64,000 nt of DNA, from positions 992,001-1,056,000 of the forward strand of contig NZ_SRZX01000001.1 of assembly GCF_004792665.1 (NCBI RefSeq), in the 5' to 3' direction. This document shows positions 53,744 to 60,688 of this stretch, in pieces (the first letter of the stretch is position 1; every line of letters begins with the position of its first letter). The notes beneath the pieces were generated by a model. The model was not told where the DNA came from, searched no databases, and saw nothing but the letters and a program-made list of their open reading frames with translations. This DNA is from Marinobacter orientalis (GTDB lineage Bacteria; Pseudomonadota; Gammaproteobacteria; Pseudomonadales; Oleiphilaceae). Position numbers and translations under genes: made by a program.

Positions 53744-54112
53744 TCAGTCTCTCGCACCGCATGGTACAGCCGGCAATTTGTCCGCCAGAGTTCGCTCCCA
53801 GGCCGTAGCAGCTTCCCGGGAACTGAATGTTCCCCGTAATTTTCCACTAAATGCTGGCGCCCATATTGTCGCCCTCAAGAACTCGCGGCCACCGGCAACA
53901 ATGCGGCTCATTTTGCTGCGGTTTGTTTCCGTAAATTTCTCAAAGCTCGTGGCACCAAGTTCCGTCAATTTGATGAAAACCGGCCAGCCGCGGTCCGTCT
54001 GTTCCCCTACGGCTGACTCCTGCACATAAGACGAACACAGGTGAAACTCCAGCTCAGTCTCTGCCAATGCAATGGCGGGAGTAATCAGCAAAAGAATAGC
54101 CATCCATTTCAT
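53744..54112 (-). CDS. Cassette-encoded periplasmic protein resembling SecD P1 head
   Basis: Secreted protein of 122 residues with a signal peptide (MKWMAILLLITPAIALAETE). The segment VFIKLTELGATSFEKFTETN, then IWAPAFSGKLRGTFSSREAA, follows the pattern of the SecDF P1 head subdomain: beta strand, helix with F-x-x-x-T, strand, a G-x-(I/L)-x-G-x-F turn and an EA helix. In SecD this domain contacts translocating protein; as a free secreted unit its role is unknown. The ATG is 11 bp after the R' box of attC 2 and the stop 5 bp before R'' of the half site, exactly as in an integron cassette. It is the only cassette gene that looks intact. Confidence 0.7.
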   Translation of the reverse strand: MKWMAILLLITPAIALAETELEFHLCSSYVQESAVGEQTDRGWPVFIKLTELGATSFEKFTETNRSKMSRIVAGGREFLRATIWAPAFSGKLRGTFSSREAATAWERTLADKLPAVPCGARD

Positions 54113-54122
54113 CGTGACGATT

Positions 54123-54224
54123 GCCTAACGAATGCATAAACGGCGGCTTTTACGCAGCGAAGCGGAGAAAAAGCCGCCCGGTGGAGGCCCATCGGCCGGA
54201 ACGTATTTAATGCACTGGTTATGT
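54123..54224 (-). other. Integron attC site 2
   Basis: On the minus strand R'' ACATAAC (54224-54218) and R' GTTAGGC (54129-54123) bound a 102-bp hairpin. CAGTGCATTAAATACG pairs with CGTTTATGCATTC with extrahelical bases, and GGCGGCTTTT pairs with AAAAGCCGCC around CTCCGCTTCGCTGCG. The ynfA remnant ends with TAA inside R''. This is the best-formed attC of the three. Confidence 0.82.
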
Positions 54225-54504
54225 GGTGCGCGGCGCAAACATGATGATTGCCATGCCCACCAAAGCAACGGCTGAGCCAACCAAATCCCAGGCCGTCGGA
54301 CGGATGCCATCTACTGCCCACAACCAGAGTATTGCCATGAAAATATAAACGCCACCATACGCAGCATAGACTCTGCCCGCAGCGGTCGGATGCAATGACA
54401 GCAGCCAAGCAAATGCCGCAAGACTCAGCGCACCTGGCACCAGGAGCCAGATAGTTTTACCCTCGCGAAGCCAGAGATAGGGCAGTAACCAGATCCGCCA
54501 AGGC
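54219..54504 (-). pseudogene. YnfA-family protein, 5'-truncated
   Basis: The frame gives [20 protein letters not shown], then [20 protein letters not shown] and [20 protein letters not shown] to the stop, about two thirds of a YnfA/UPF0060 four-helix membrane protein. The expected N-terminal 25-30 residues are absent: a TAG lies in frame just upstream, and only a fragment reading ALADL in another frame remains. The only start left is GTG 54440, inside the protein, which would drop the first helix. The 3' end abuts attC 2, so this is a cassette that has lost its front. Confidence 0.7.
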
Positions 54505-54514
54505 TACCGCCGGC

Positions 54515-54566
54515 GTTATACGCCCCCGGCTACCCTGCCCTTTACTCGCCAGGCCGGGCGTATAAC
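54515..54566. repeat. Inverted repeat upstream of the ynfA remnant
   Basis: GTTATACGCCC (54515-54525) and GGGCGTATAAC (54556-54566) are perfect 11-bp arms; GGC/GCC extends the stem past a 2-nt bulge. The ends resemble integron core boxes, but the order GTT...AAC is the reverse of an attC on either strand. The rest of 54567-54686 shows no gene; it holds a further imperfect palindrome around CGAACGCGTTCG (54645-54656). Confidence 0.55.
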
Positions 54567-54686
54567 TCCACCCGCAGCTTTGTCTCTTTTCAAGCCTATC
54601 AGAAGGTTACCTCGTTCGCTCGCGTACTGTTCCGGGATTTTGCGAACGCGTTCGGATAATTCCGCAAAACAATAAGGTGAAAGCCC

Positions 54687-54821
54687 ATGCCCACTTACAC
54701 GGTGACCACGGCCATTACAGCTATCAGTTCGGAGGGCATCTGGATTTATCTGCAAGATGTTGCGGCGGAGCAGATGGTTGAGTTTGGTCGTTTCCTGCCC
54801 TCACCGGTCCAGGAAGATTAA
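54687..54821 (+). CDS. Possible 44-residue protein
   Basis: A frame beginning MPTYTVTTAITAISSEGIWI and ending FGRFLPSPVQED has AAGGTGAAAG nine bases before its ATG. It predicts a strand-rich soluble microprotein with an acidic end; I do not recognise it. Its stop overlaps the convergent Mut7-C gene by 4 bp. The good ribosome site and ordinary codon use favour a real gene, but at this length chance cannot be excluded. It is not part of the integron cassettes, which lie on the opposite strand. Confidence 0.45.
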   Translation: MPTYTVTTAITAISSEGIWIYLQDVAAEQMVEFGRFLPSPVQED

Positions 54822-55342
54822 TGGGGCGGGCTTAAAGCATCCCGCCACGAGTTCATCGCTTCCAGTCTGTGGCGCATCCGCCGCACATGGCTTCCTTCCC
54901 AGTAAAGCTGACGACAGGTGGCACAGGCCAACACATTCTGCCCGTCCAGTTTGGATGCCTGCGGGTAGAAATTCTGTATTTCCCGGTCGCTGGCCGGGTG
55001 AAGTGGTGTATTGCAGTTTTTACAGCGGCTGAACGGGGCATAACACCAGTCCAGGTCCAGCCTGAGTGTCAGTTCCTGCAGGCGCTCACATTCGCCCTGC
55101 GCCGCCAGGTAGATAACGTAGAAAGGTGCACAGCTGAACTCCAGCAGGTCGGAATCGGCGGTGATGATCCAGCGCTGTTGAGCCTGGGCCTGCTCTACCA
55201 GTTGCCGGTCCGATGCCCCCTCAACGGGCATGGTCACATCGTACCCGGCAATGCGTAGCCATTGCGCCAGGCCGTTCAGCATCTCGTCACACACAAAGCG
55301 CAGCGGTGCCAGTGAACACAGACTGCCTTCAATCAGCTTCAT
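54818..55342 (-). CDS. Mut7-C RNase-domain protein with zinc ribbon
   Basis: Protein of 174 residues. The PIN-like Mut7-C domain is plain: RFVCDEMLNGLAQWLRIAGYD (near 15-35) and WIITADSDLLEF (near 58) supply the acidic residues of the nuclease centre. A C-terminal zinc ribbon follows with the pairs CKNC (near 107) and CATC (near 140), then RQLYWEGSHVRRMRHRLE, the usual end. The family is predicted to be an RNase by relation to eukaryotic Mut-7 C-terminal domains; its bacterial target is unknown. Many homologues have an extra N-terminal ubiquitin-like domain, absent here. Confidence 0.85.
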   Translation of the reverse strand: MKLIEGSLCSLAPLRFVCDEMLNGLAQWLRIAGYDVTMPVEGASDRQLVEQAQAQQRWIITADSDLLEFSCAPFYVIYLAAQGECERLQELTLRLDLDWCYAPFSRCKNCNTPLHPASDREIQNFYPQASKLDGQNVLACATCRQLYWEGSHVRRMRHRLEAMNSWRDALSPPH

Positions 55343-55425
55343 ACCATCCCCACCGGCACTTGAAATGACAATAAGGCACTTTTTTACCTATTTTTGGTCA
55401 CTAACCGCAACCACCGGAGAGCATC

Positions 55426-56157
55426 ATGAATCACTTACTCGGATATTTACTGGCATCCCTTATCCTGTCCGCCCTGACCGCATTGGTCCATGCAGACAAT
55501 AGAAACGAGTCACTGGTAAAGGCCTTTTCAGCGATGACATCCCTGGAGGATGGCTGGGAACCACTGGAATTTCCTGATATCGACCACCATAGCCGCTACC
55601 AGCTGGTGGACGACAACGGCGAGCAGGTGGTCAGGGCGACCACCGACAACAGCGCCTCCGGGCTGATCGCACGGGTATCGGTGGAACCCGGGGACTCGCT
55701 GGTTCTGCGCTGGCGCTGGAAGGTGTCGAATGTGTTCGAACAGGGCGACGCCCGCAAAAAGGACGGCGATGACTATCCCGCCCGGATCTACGTCGCGTTC
55801 GAATTCGAGCCTGAAGAAGCCGGTTTTTTCGAGCGCGCCAAACGCAAAGCGGTGGAAGTGGTGTTCGGAGAGGAACTGCCGGGCAACGCCCTGAATTATA
55901 TCTGGGCCAACCGGCTGCCGGTCGGGGAGATCGTCGCCAACCCTTTTACCGATACCACGATGATGGTCGCGGTGAACTCAGGGGAGGAGAACAGCGGCGA
56001 GTGGGTTACCGTGGAGCGGGATATTGTGGCGGATTACAGACAGGCCTTTGGCCGCAAACCACCAAAACTGGCGGGAGTTGCTATCATGTCGGATTCCGAC
56101 AATACCGGAGAATCCGCCACTGCCTGGTATGGCGATATCCAGTTGATCAGGCCCTAA
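55426..56157 (+). CDS. DUF3047-family secreted protein
   Basis: Protein of 243 residues with a signal peptide (LLASLILSALTALVHA) and one DUF3047 domain. The patterns GLIARVSVEPGDSLVLRWRWKV, then KKDGDDYPARIYVAFEF and NALNYIWANRLPVGEIVANPF are the family's hallmarks, and the end YGDIQLIRP is typical. A jelly-roll fold is expected from the alternating strands; no catalytic centre is known, and the role is unassigned. CCGGAGAGC lies before the ATG. The stop overlaps the convergent solute-binding protein gene by 4 bp. Confidence 0.85.
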   Translation: MNHLLGYLLASLILSALTALVHADNRNESLVKAFSAMTSLEDGWEPLEFPDIDHHSRYQLVDDNGEQVVRATTDNSASGLIARVSVEPGDSLVLRWRWKVSNVFEQGDARKKDGDDYPARIYVAFEFEPEEAGFFERAKRKAVEVVFGEELPGNALNYIWANRLPVGEIVANPFTDTTMMVAVNSGEENSGEWVTVERDIVADYRQAFGRKPPKLAGVAIMSDSDNTGESATAWYGDIQLIRP

Positions 56158-56996
56158 AGCAGATCGGCTAAACCCGGAAGCTGAAATCCCTCGCTCAAAG
56201 GCCGGGGCTGCGGAACCTCACCGCGTTCTGCGAGGCGAAGGTAGGCATCATCAAATTCGTCACGCAACTGACTGCTTCTCGGGTTCGCCAGCGAGAACAC
56301 CCAGGCCGTGTTCCGTATCCGCACAGGGTACTCACGAATACCCTGAACCGGAAACTCCTTGAGTACGGCTTTTACCGGGCCGTGAAAATCCAGCAGATAG
56401 TCGCCCCGTCCCCGCTTCAGCATTGCCACAGCCGCCTGATGACTGGGGGCGTCGGTCAGTGCAATATCAGGGGTGCGTTCCAGAAGATCCGCCAGGCCAC
56501 CATAGGTGTAGCCGGAGATAAGAATCAGGGTTGTGCCCTTCAGATCATTGAAGTGCGAAACCGGCGGCATGGTTTGCATTCCCCAGGCGCTGAGCTGGAA
56601 TGGCTGCGGGCTGACAAAGCTCTCCAGCACTTCGCCTTTGAGCGCCGGAACATCAGTGACACCGGGCCAGACGTCGATGCCACCGGTACGCAGGTAAAAA
56701 TAGGCGCGTGTGACCGGCAGATACTCAAAATCCGGATCATACCCCGCTTCCTCCGCCACGCGGCGGGTCAGCTCGATAAAAGATCCTTCGGCACGACCAT
56801 TTTCACTCTGGTATGTGAGCGGGGGCGCGTCTATGTATCCCACTTTGACGGTGTCGCGTAGTTGCTGGGCTTGGCCGGGGCCGGCAAGGAAAATAAATGC
56901 GATAAGGAAAGGCACAAGTCCACGGGGGGCAACAAAACGCCTGTGATACGAAAAAACACAGAAGAATGGGGTCAGAATTCCGGGTGTAATGATCAT
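56154..56996 (-). CDS. Periplasmic solute-binding-like protein (SBP_bac_3 type)
   Basis: Protein of about 280 residues. The mature part DTVKVGYIDAPPLTYQSENG, then FIELTRRVAEEAGYDPDFEY and GGIDVWPGVTD, is that of family 3 solute-binding proteins; no transporter genes accompany it, as is common for orphan sensors of this fold in marine gammaproteobacteria. The start is uncertain: ATG 56996 leaves about 28 residues ahead of the hydrophobic core GLVPFLIAFIFLAGPGQAQ, long for a signal peptide. A GTG within that stretch would give a conventional signal. The upstream open frame to 57062 is less likely. Confidence 0.7.
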   Translation of the reverse strand: MIITPGILTPFFCVFSYHRRFVAPRGLVPFLIAFIFLAGPGQAQQLRDTVKVGYIDAPPLTYQSENGRAEGSFIELTRRVAEEAGYDPDFEYLPVTRAYFYLRTGGIDVWPGVTDVPALKGEVLESFVSPQPFQLSAWGMQTMPPVSHFNDLKGTTLILISGYTYGGLADLLERTPDIALTDAPSHQAAVAMLKRGRGDYLLDFHGPVKAVLKEFPVQGIREYPVRIRNTAWVFSLANPRSSQLRDEFDDAYLRLAERGEVPQPRPLSEGFQLPGLADLL

Positions 56997-57106
56997 CGTT
57001 GCTGTTTGCCGCTGTCTTTTTATAAACCATAAAAAGAGTAACAGACCTGCGCCGGAATGCACTGATTGCCGGCGAGTTTTTGTCGATAGCGCGAACAGTG
57101 ACCGGT

Positions 57107-58612
57107 TTACACCAGGTTGGTAACACTGAACAGGCCCACAGAGCCCATTACGATGGTATAGGGAAACGCCATGATCACCATGCGGCCATAGGACAGACGC
57201 ACTAACGGAGCAATGGCAGAGGTCAGCAGGAACAGGAATGCCGCCTGGCCATTGGGTGTGGCCACGCTGGGCAGGTTGGTGCCGGTGTTGATGGCGATGG
57301 CCAGTTCCTGGAAGTGCTCATAGTCGATACTGCCGGCGTCCAGTGCCTGCTTTATTTCACTGATGTATACCGTAGCCACGAACACGTTGTCGCTGATCAT
57401 CGACAGCAGGCCGTTGGCAATAAAGAACATTCCCGGCTGCTGGTCCTGTGGCAGGCTGAGCACAAAATCAATGATCGGCTTGAACAGGTGCTGTTCATGG
57501 ATAACCGCAACGATGGCAAAGAACACCACCAGCAGCGAGGTAAAGGGCAGGGATTCCTGGAAAGCCTTGCCGATCTGGTGCTCGTCGGTTATACCGGTGA
57601 ACGAGGTGATGAGGATAATCACCAGCAGGCCGATCAGTCCCACTTCTGCCAGATGAAACGCCAGGCCGATGACCAGTACCAGCGCGGCCATGGCCTGTAC
57701 CCATAGAGCGGCCTGGTCAGCCTTGGTACGCCTGGTACGTTCGTTGTCGGCAAACTCTTCCAGCACCCGGCGAACCGGTTTCGGCAGGCGGGCGCCATAA
57801 CCGAACCAGCGCAGCTTTTCCAACAGCCAGCAGGTCGTCAGGCCCGCAGCCAGCACCGGCAGGCTCACCGGCGCCATATGCAGGAAAAAGCTGACAAAAT
57901 CCCAGCCTACCACCTTGGCTATCAACAGATTCTGGGGCTCGCCCACCATGGTGGCCACGCCGCCAAGCGCGGTGCCAATGGCGCCATGCATCAGCAGACT
58001 GCGCAGGAATGCGCGGAACCTGTCCAGGTCTTCCCGGTGCAGTTCAATCACCTGTTCGTCACTGTTGGCGTTATGATCCGTGTGCTGGTAGCCCTTTCCG
58101 GATGCCACCTTGTGGTACACCGAGTAGAAACCCACGGCGACACTGATGATCACAGCGGTTACGGTCAGCGCATCCAGAAACGCTGAAAGCAGTGCTGCCG
58201 CCGCGCAGAACAACAATGACAGGGCCGATTTGGACCGCACCCCCACCAATATCTGGGTAAAGGTTACCAGCAACAGCTCTTTCATGAAGTAGATACCCGC
58301 TACCATGAACATCAGCAGCAGGATAACCGGGAAATTCACCAGTAATTCGTGATACACCGCGTCTGCGGTTGTCATCCCTATCAACAGTGCCTCGATCGCC
58401 AACAGGCCACCGGGAAGCAGGGGATAGCACTTCAGTGCCATGGCAAGGGTAAAGATGAATTCGCCCACCAGAACCCAGCCGGCCACGACCGGCCCCAGGG
58501 TCCAGACAATCAGCGGGTTGGCAATCAGAAACAGGATAATGACCTGTTTGTACCAGGTGGGTGCGTTACCCAGAAAATTATGAGTAAAGCCGGAGAGTAC
58601 GGTTTTGGGCAT
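57107..58612 (-). CDS. nhaB: Na+/H+ antiporter NhaB
   Basis: Antiporter of 501 residues with about 12 helices, matching E. coli NhaB in length and throughout: [20 protein letters not shown] at the start, [23 protein letters not shown] near 145, [20 protein letters not shown] near 215, and [20 protein letters not shown] near 440. It extrudes sodium in exchange for protons, with a 2:3 stoichiometry known for the family, and is useful in seawater. The ATG 58612 has only a weak AGAAGA upstream. The gene stands alone between the solute-binding protein and dadA; the NhaR-like gene at 52261 is 4 kb away. Confidence 0.94.
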   Translation of the reverse strand: MPKTVLSGFTHNFLGNAPTWYKQVIILFLIANPLIVWTLGPVVAGWVLVGEFIFTLAMALKCYPLLPGGLLAIEALLIGMTTADAVYHELLVNFPVILLLMFMVAGIYFMKELLLVTFTQILVGVRSKSALSLLFCAAAALLSAFLDALTVTAVIISVAVGFYSVYHKVASGKGYQHTDHNANSDEQVIELHREDLDRFRAFLRSLLMHGAIGTALGGVATMVGEPQNLLIAKVVGWDFVSFFLHMAPVSLPVLAAGLTTCWLLEKLRWFGYGARLPKPVRRVLEEFADNERTRRTKADQAALWVQAMAALVLVIGLAFHLAEVGLIGLLVIILITSFTGITDEHQIGKAFQESLPFTSLLVVFFAIVAVIHEQHLFKPIIDFVLSLPQDQQPGMFFIANGLLSMISDNVFVATVYISEIKQALDAGSIDYEHFQELAIAINTGTNLPSVATPNGQAAFLFLLTSAIAPLVRLSYGRMVIMAFPYTIVMGSVGLFSVTNLV

Positions 58613-58728
58613 TGCGGAATCTTCTGAGTAAACAGTGGCTTGTATTGTATGTCAGAAGATCCGCATAGTCCTTGATATTTATGTGCCCGGTAATCCGTCA
58701 AAGGTACCGGATGAGTACCTATTTGGTC

Positions 58729-59946
58729 CTAAGACGCCTTCTCAACGGCGTCGGCCAGCATCTCGGCCGTAATCGCCGACAGGGTCCAGCCCAAGTGACC
58801 GTGCCCGGTGTTATAGAACACCGTGGACAGACGACCCGGCCCGACCCGCGGCATCATGTTGGGGAGCATGGGGCGCAGTCCTGCCCAGGGCACCACGCGC
58901 CGGGTGCTGACCCCCGGGAAACATTGCTCTACCCAGCGGGTGAGCGGCCGGATCCGGTCATCCCGGATGTCGCGATTATAACCACTGAATTCCGCAGTGC
59001 CCGCAATACGGAAACGGTCATCACCCAGCCGGCTGGTCACGATCTTGGTGGCATCGTCCAGCAGGCTGACGTTCGGCGCCGCTGCCCGGGAAGCCTCGTC
59101 GTCCAGTTCAACAGTGATGGAATAGCCTTTGACCGGGTAAATGTTGACACGATCGCCCAGCTTCGATGCCAGCGCCCGACTGCCAACACCGGCACAGATT
59201 ACCACGCCGTCATAGGTTTCACGGGTTTGCTGTTCGCCATCATCTGACGTTACCCAGGCACTGGCCTGATCGGCACTGAGTTCGGTCACGGAGTGCCCAT
59301 AACGTGTCTTGACACCAAGGCGCTGGATCGCGTCTGCCAGACCGTTGGTGAACTTGTGGATATCACCGGTTGAATCGCTCTCGGTGAAAAAGCCACCGTA
59401 ATAACTGCCGGCCAGCGTGGGCTCGATGGCGCGCATTTCATCGGGAGTTACTGCCCGGCGCTGAAGGCCCCCGGCGGCCAGCAGTTTCGAGACGTTGGCA
59501 GCGTGGTCGAAGCCGGCCTTGTCACGATAGATATGCAGAATGCCCTGCTTCTTCAGGTCGAAGTCGATACCTTCCTCTTGCGCCCACGCAAACAGGTGTT
59601 CACGGGCGGCAATGGCCATACGGGCGGTTTCGGTGGTGTTGTTTTCATACTGGGGAATGGCGGCAACAAATTCGGCAAACCAGCTGAGCTTGTGCCAGGA
59701 AGGTCTGGGGCTGACCAGAAGCGGCGCATCACTGCGAAACATCCACTTCATGCCCTTGATCACCGTCTGCCAGTTGTTCCAGACCTCGGCATTGGAGGCC
59801 GACAACTGGCCACCGTTGGCAAACGACGTTTCCATCGCCGCGTAACGGTGCTTCTCGTAAACGGTGACATCCAGGCCGCGTTTGGCCAGAGTGTAGGCTG
59901 TGGTGATACCGGTGATACCACCGCCAATAACTGCAATACGTTTCAT
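58729..59946 (-). CDS. dadA: D-amino acid dehydrogenase-like FAD oxidoreductase
   Basis: Flavoprotein of 405 residues of the DAO/DadA family. The FAD motif is VIGGGITGITTAYTLAKRG at residue 6, ANGGQLS near 43 is the DadA hallmark, YPVKGYSITV near 290 and GHGHLGWTLS near the end are also conserved. DadA oxidises D-amino acids to oxo acids at the inner membrane, feeding electrons to the respiratory chain. GGAGATTGCT precedes ATG 59946; in-frame codons to 60096 translate the riboswitch and are rejected. Control by glycine suggests that glycine or an N-methylglycine is a substrate or signal here. Confidence 0.88.
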   Translation of the reverse strand: MKRIAVIGGGITGITTAYTLAKRGLDVTVYEKHRYAAMETSFANGGQLSASNAEVWNNWQTVIKGMKWMFRSDAPLLVSPRPSWHKLSWFAEFVAAIPQYENNTTETARMAIAAREHLFAWAQEEGIDFDLKKQGILHIYRDKAGFDHAANVSKLLAAGGLQRRAVTPDEMRAIEPTLAGSYYGGFFTESDSTGDIHKFTNGLADAIQRLGVKTRYGHSVTELSADQASAWVTSDDGEQQTRETYDGVVICAGVGSRALASKLGDRVNIYPVKGYSITVELDDEASRAAAPNVSLLDDATKIVTSRLGDDRFRIAGTAEFSGYNRDIRDDRIRPLTRWVEQCFPGVSTRRVVPWAGLRPMLPNMMPRVGPGRLSTVFYNTGHGHLGWTLSAITAEMLADAVEKAS

Positions 59947-60003
59947 AGCAATCTCCAGGGAGCGTCGGGGGGTTTCCTTTCTACACCAGGTGGTAGAAAG
60001 CAC

Positions 60004-60203
60004 CCCTTCCGTCACGGGACCTGAGAGATTCACGGCCCTTTCCACGAAAGCGGCCGCTTGCTCCTTCGGTGTGCCGACAGACGCAGTCGTCGACAACTCT
60101 TCGGAAAGTCTTCGTGCTAGCGGTCCTTTTGCCTGAGAGTTTCCGGGGCAGTTGCTCCTTCGGCGCCGGCTACACAGTTATGTGACCCGGTCTCTCCCGC
60201 TAG
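60004..60203 (-). promoter_or_regulatory. Tandem glycine riboswitch of dadA
   Basis: Two glycine aptamers are arranged head to tail on the minus strand. The first (60203-60117) begins GCGGGAGAGACCGGG and holds GCCGAAGGAGCAACTGCC and CTCTCAGGCAAAAGGACCGC. The second (about 60110-60004) carries ACCGAAGGAGCAAGC and AATCTCTCAGGTCCCGTGAC. The GGAGCAA and CTCTCAGG boxes are diagnostic. About 57 nt separate the second aptamer from the dadA start codon; no clear terminator hairpin with T tract is seen in that space, so translational control or activation is likely. Confidence 0.93.
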
Positions 60204-60424
60204 CAGGTTTTATATAGTTAGTGACTATCTACTTCAGAAAATAGCAAAAATCTGAAGGTTTGGTGTCAGAAAACAGCAAAGTTTAATAAAACTTACCTCA
60301 TTCTTCGCGCCAATTTCTGCTTCGCAAGATTCTAAGGTTTAATATTTTCCGCCTTATTACTAGTCGTTTCGTTCAGAATCATAACAATAAGATTTAAAAT
60401 TTTACATACTTACAATGACCTTCC
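60204..60424. other. AT-rich intergenic stretch upstream of the riboswitch
   Basis: No gene is seen. The sequence is clearly richer in A and T than its surroundings, with runs such as TTTTATATAGTTAG near 60208 that probably belong to the dadA promoter. The remainder up to the acyl-CoA ligase gene (60501-60688) also shows no gene; it continues to a TA-rich segment and ends 60 bp or so from the ligase stop. Confidence 0.5.
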
Positions 60425-60500
60425 CCAGTCCACTGCTCGGCATCAAGCCAGTGACAGGGACCAGTTCTCGTTCAAGTATTCCTGGCGAAGGGCGGGAGGC
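60425..60500 (-). pseudogene. IS3-family transposase remnant
   Basis: On the minus strand the codons read LRQEYLNENWSLSLA and then, after a one-base shift, DAEQW. This matches the end of the IS3-family OrfB integrase core, where the usual text is close to LRDECLNENWFLSLADAEQ. No other part of the element or inverted repeats remain. About 20 codons are conserved, enough to suggest a fragment but not to name the element. Confidence 0.5.
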
Positions 60501-60688
60501 CGACTGCTCCAACGCCGAGCGAGTCAAATCTAGGTCGTCGGCTGGACAATCATGCTACCGCAAATTTTTAATCTAGCTTCTAGGATCTCTCGCCTAATCG
60601 TATGTCCTGTGTTCCTGGTGTTGGGAGAGATTATTACGGACTTGTCCTAGCTAGAGCAGCAAAGCTCGAGGCAGAAACTTCTACTCTG

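Noticed and set aside
54515..54566. A fourth attC site before the ynfA remnant
   Set aside because: The boxes run GTT...AAC, opposite to attC on either strand, and the shared centre CGAAGCGGAG is missing. Kept only as an inverted repeat.
54516..54755. 79-codon minus-strand frame with cysteines and arginines
   Set aside because: No ribosome site, covers the inverted repeat and overlaps the better-supported 44-codon plus-strand frame.
59947..60096. N-terminal extension of DadA by 50 residues
   Set aside because: These codons lie in the second glycine aptamer; GGAG before ATG 59946 and the FAD motif right after it mark the true start.
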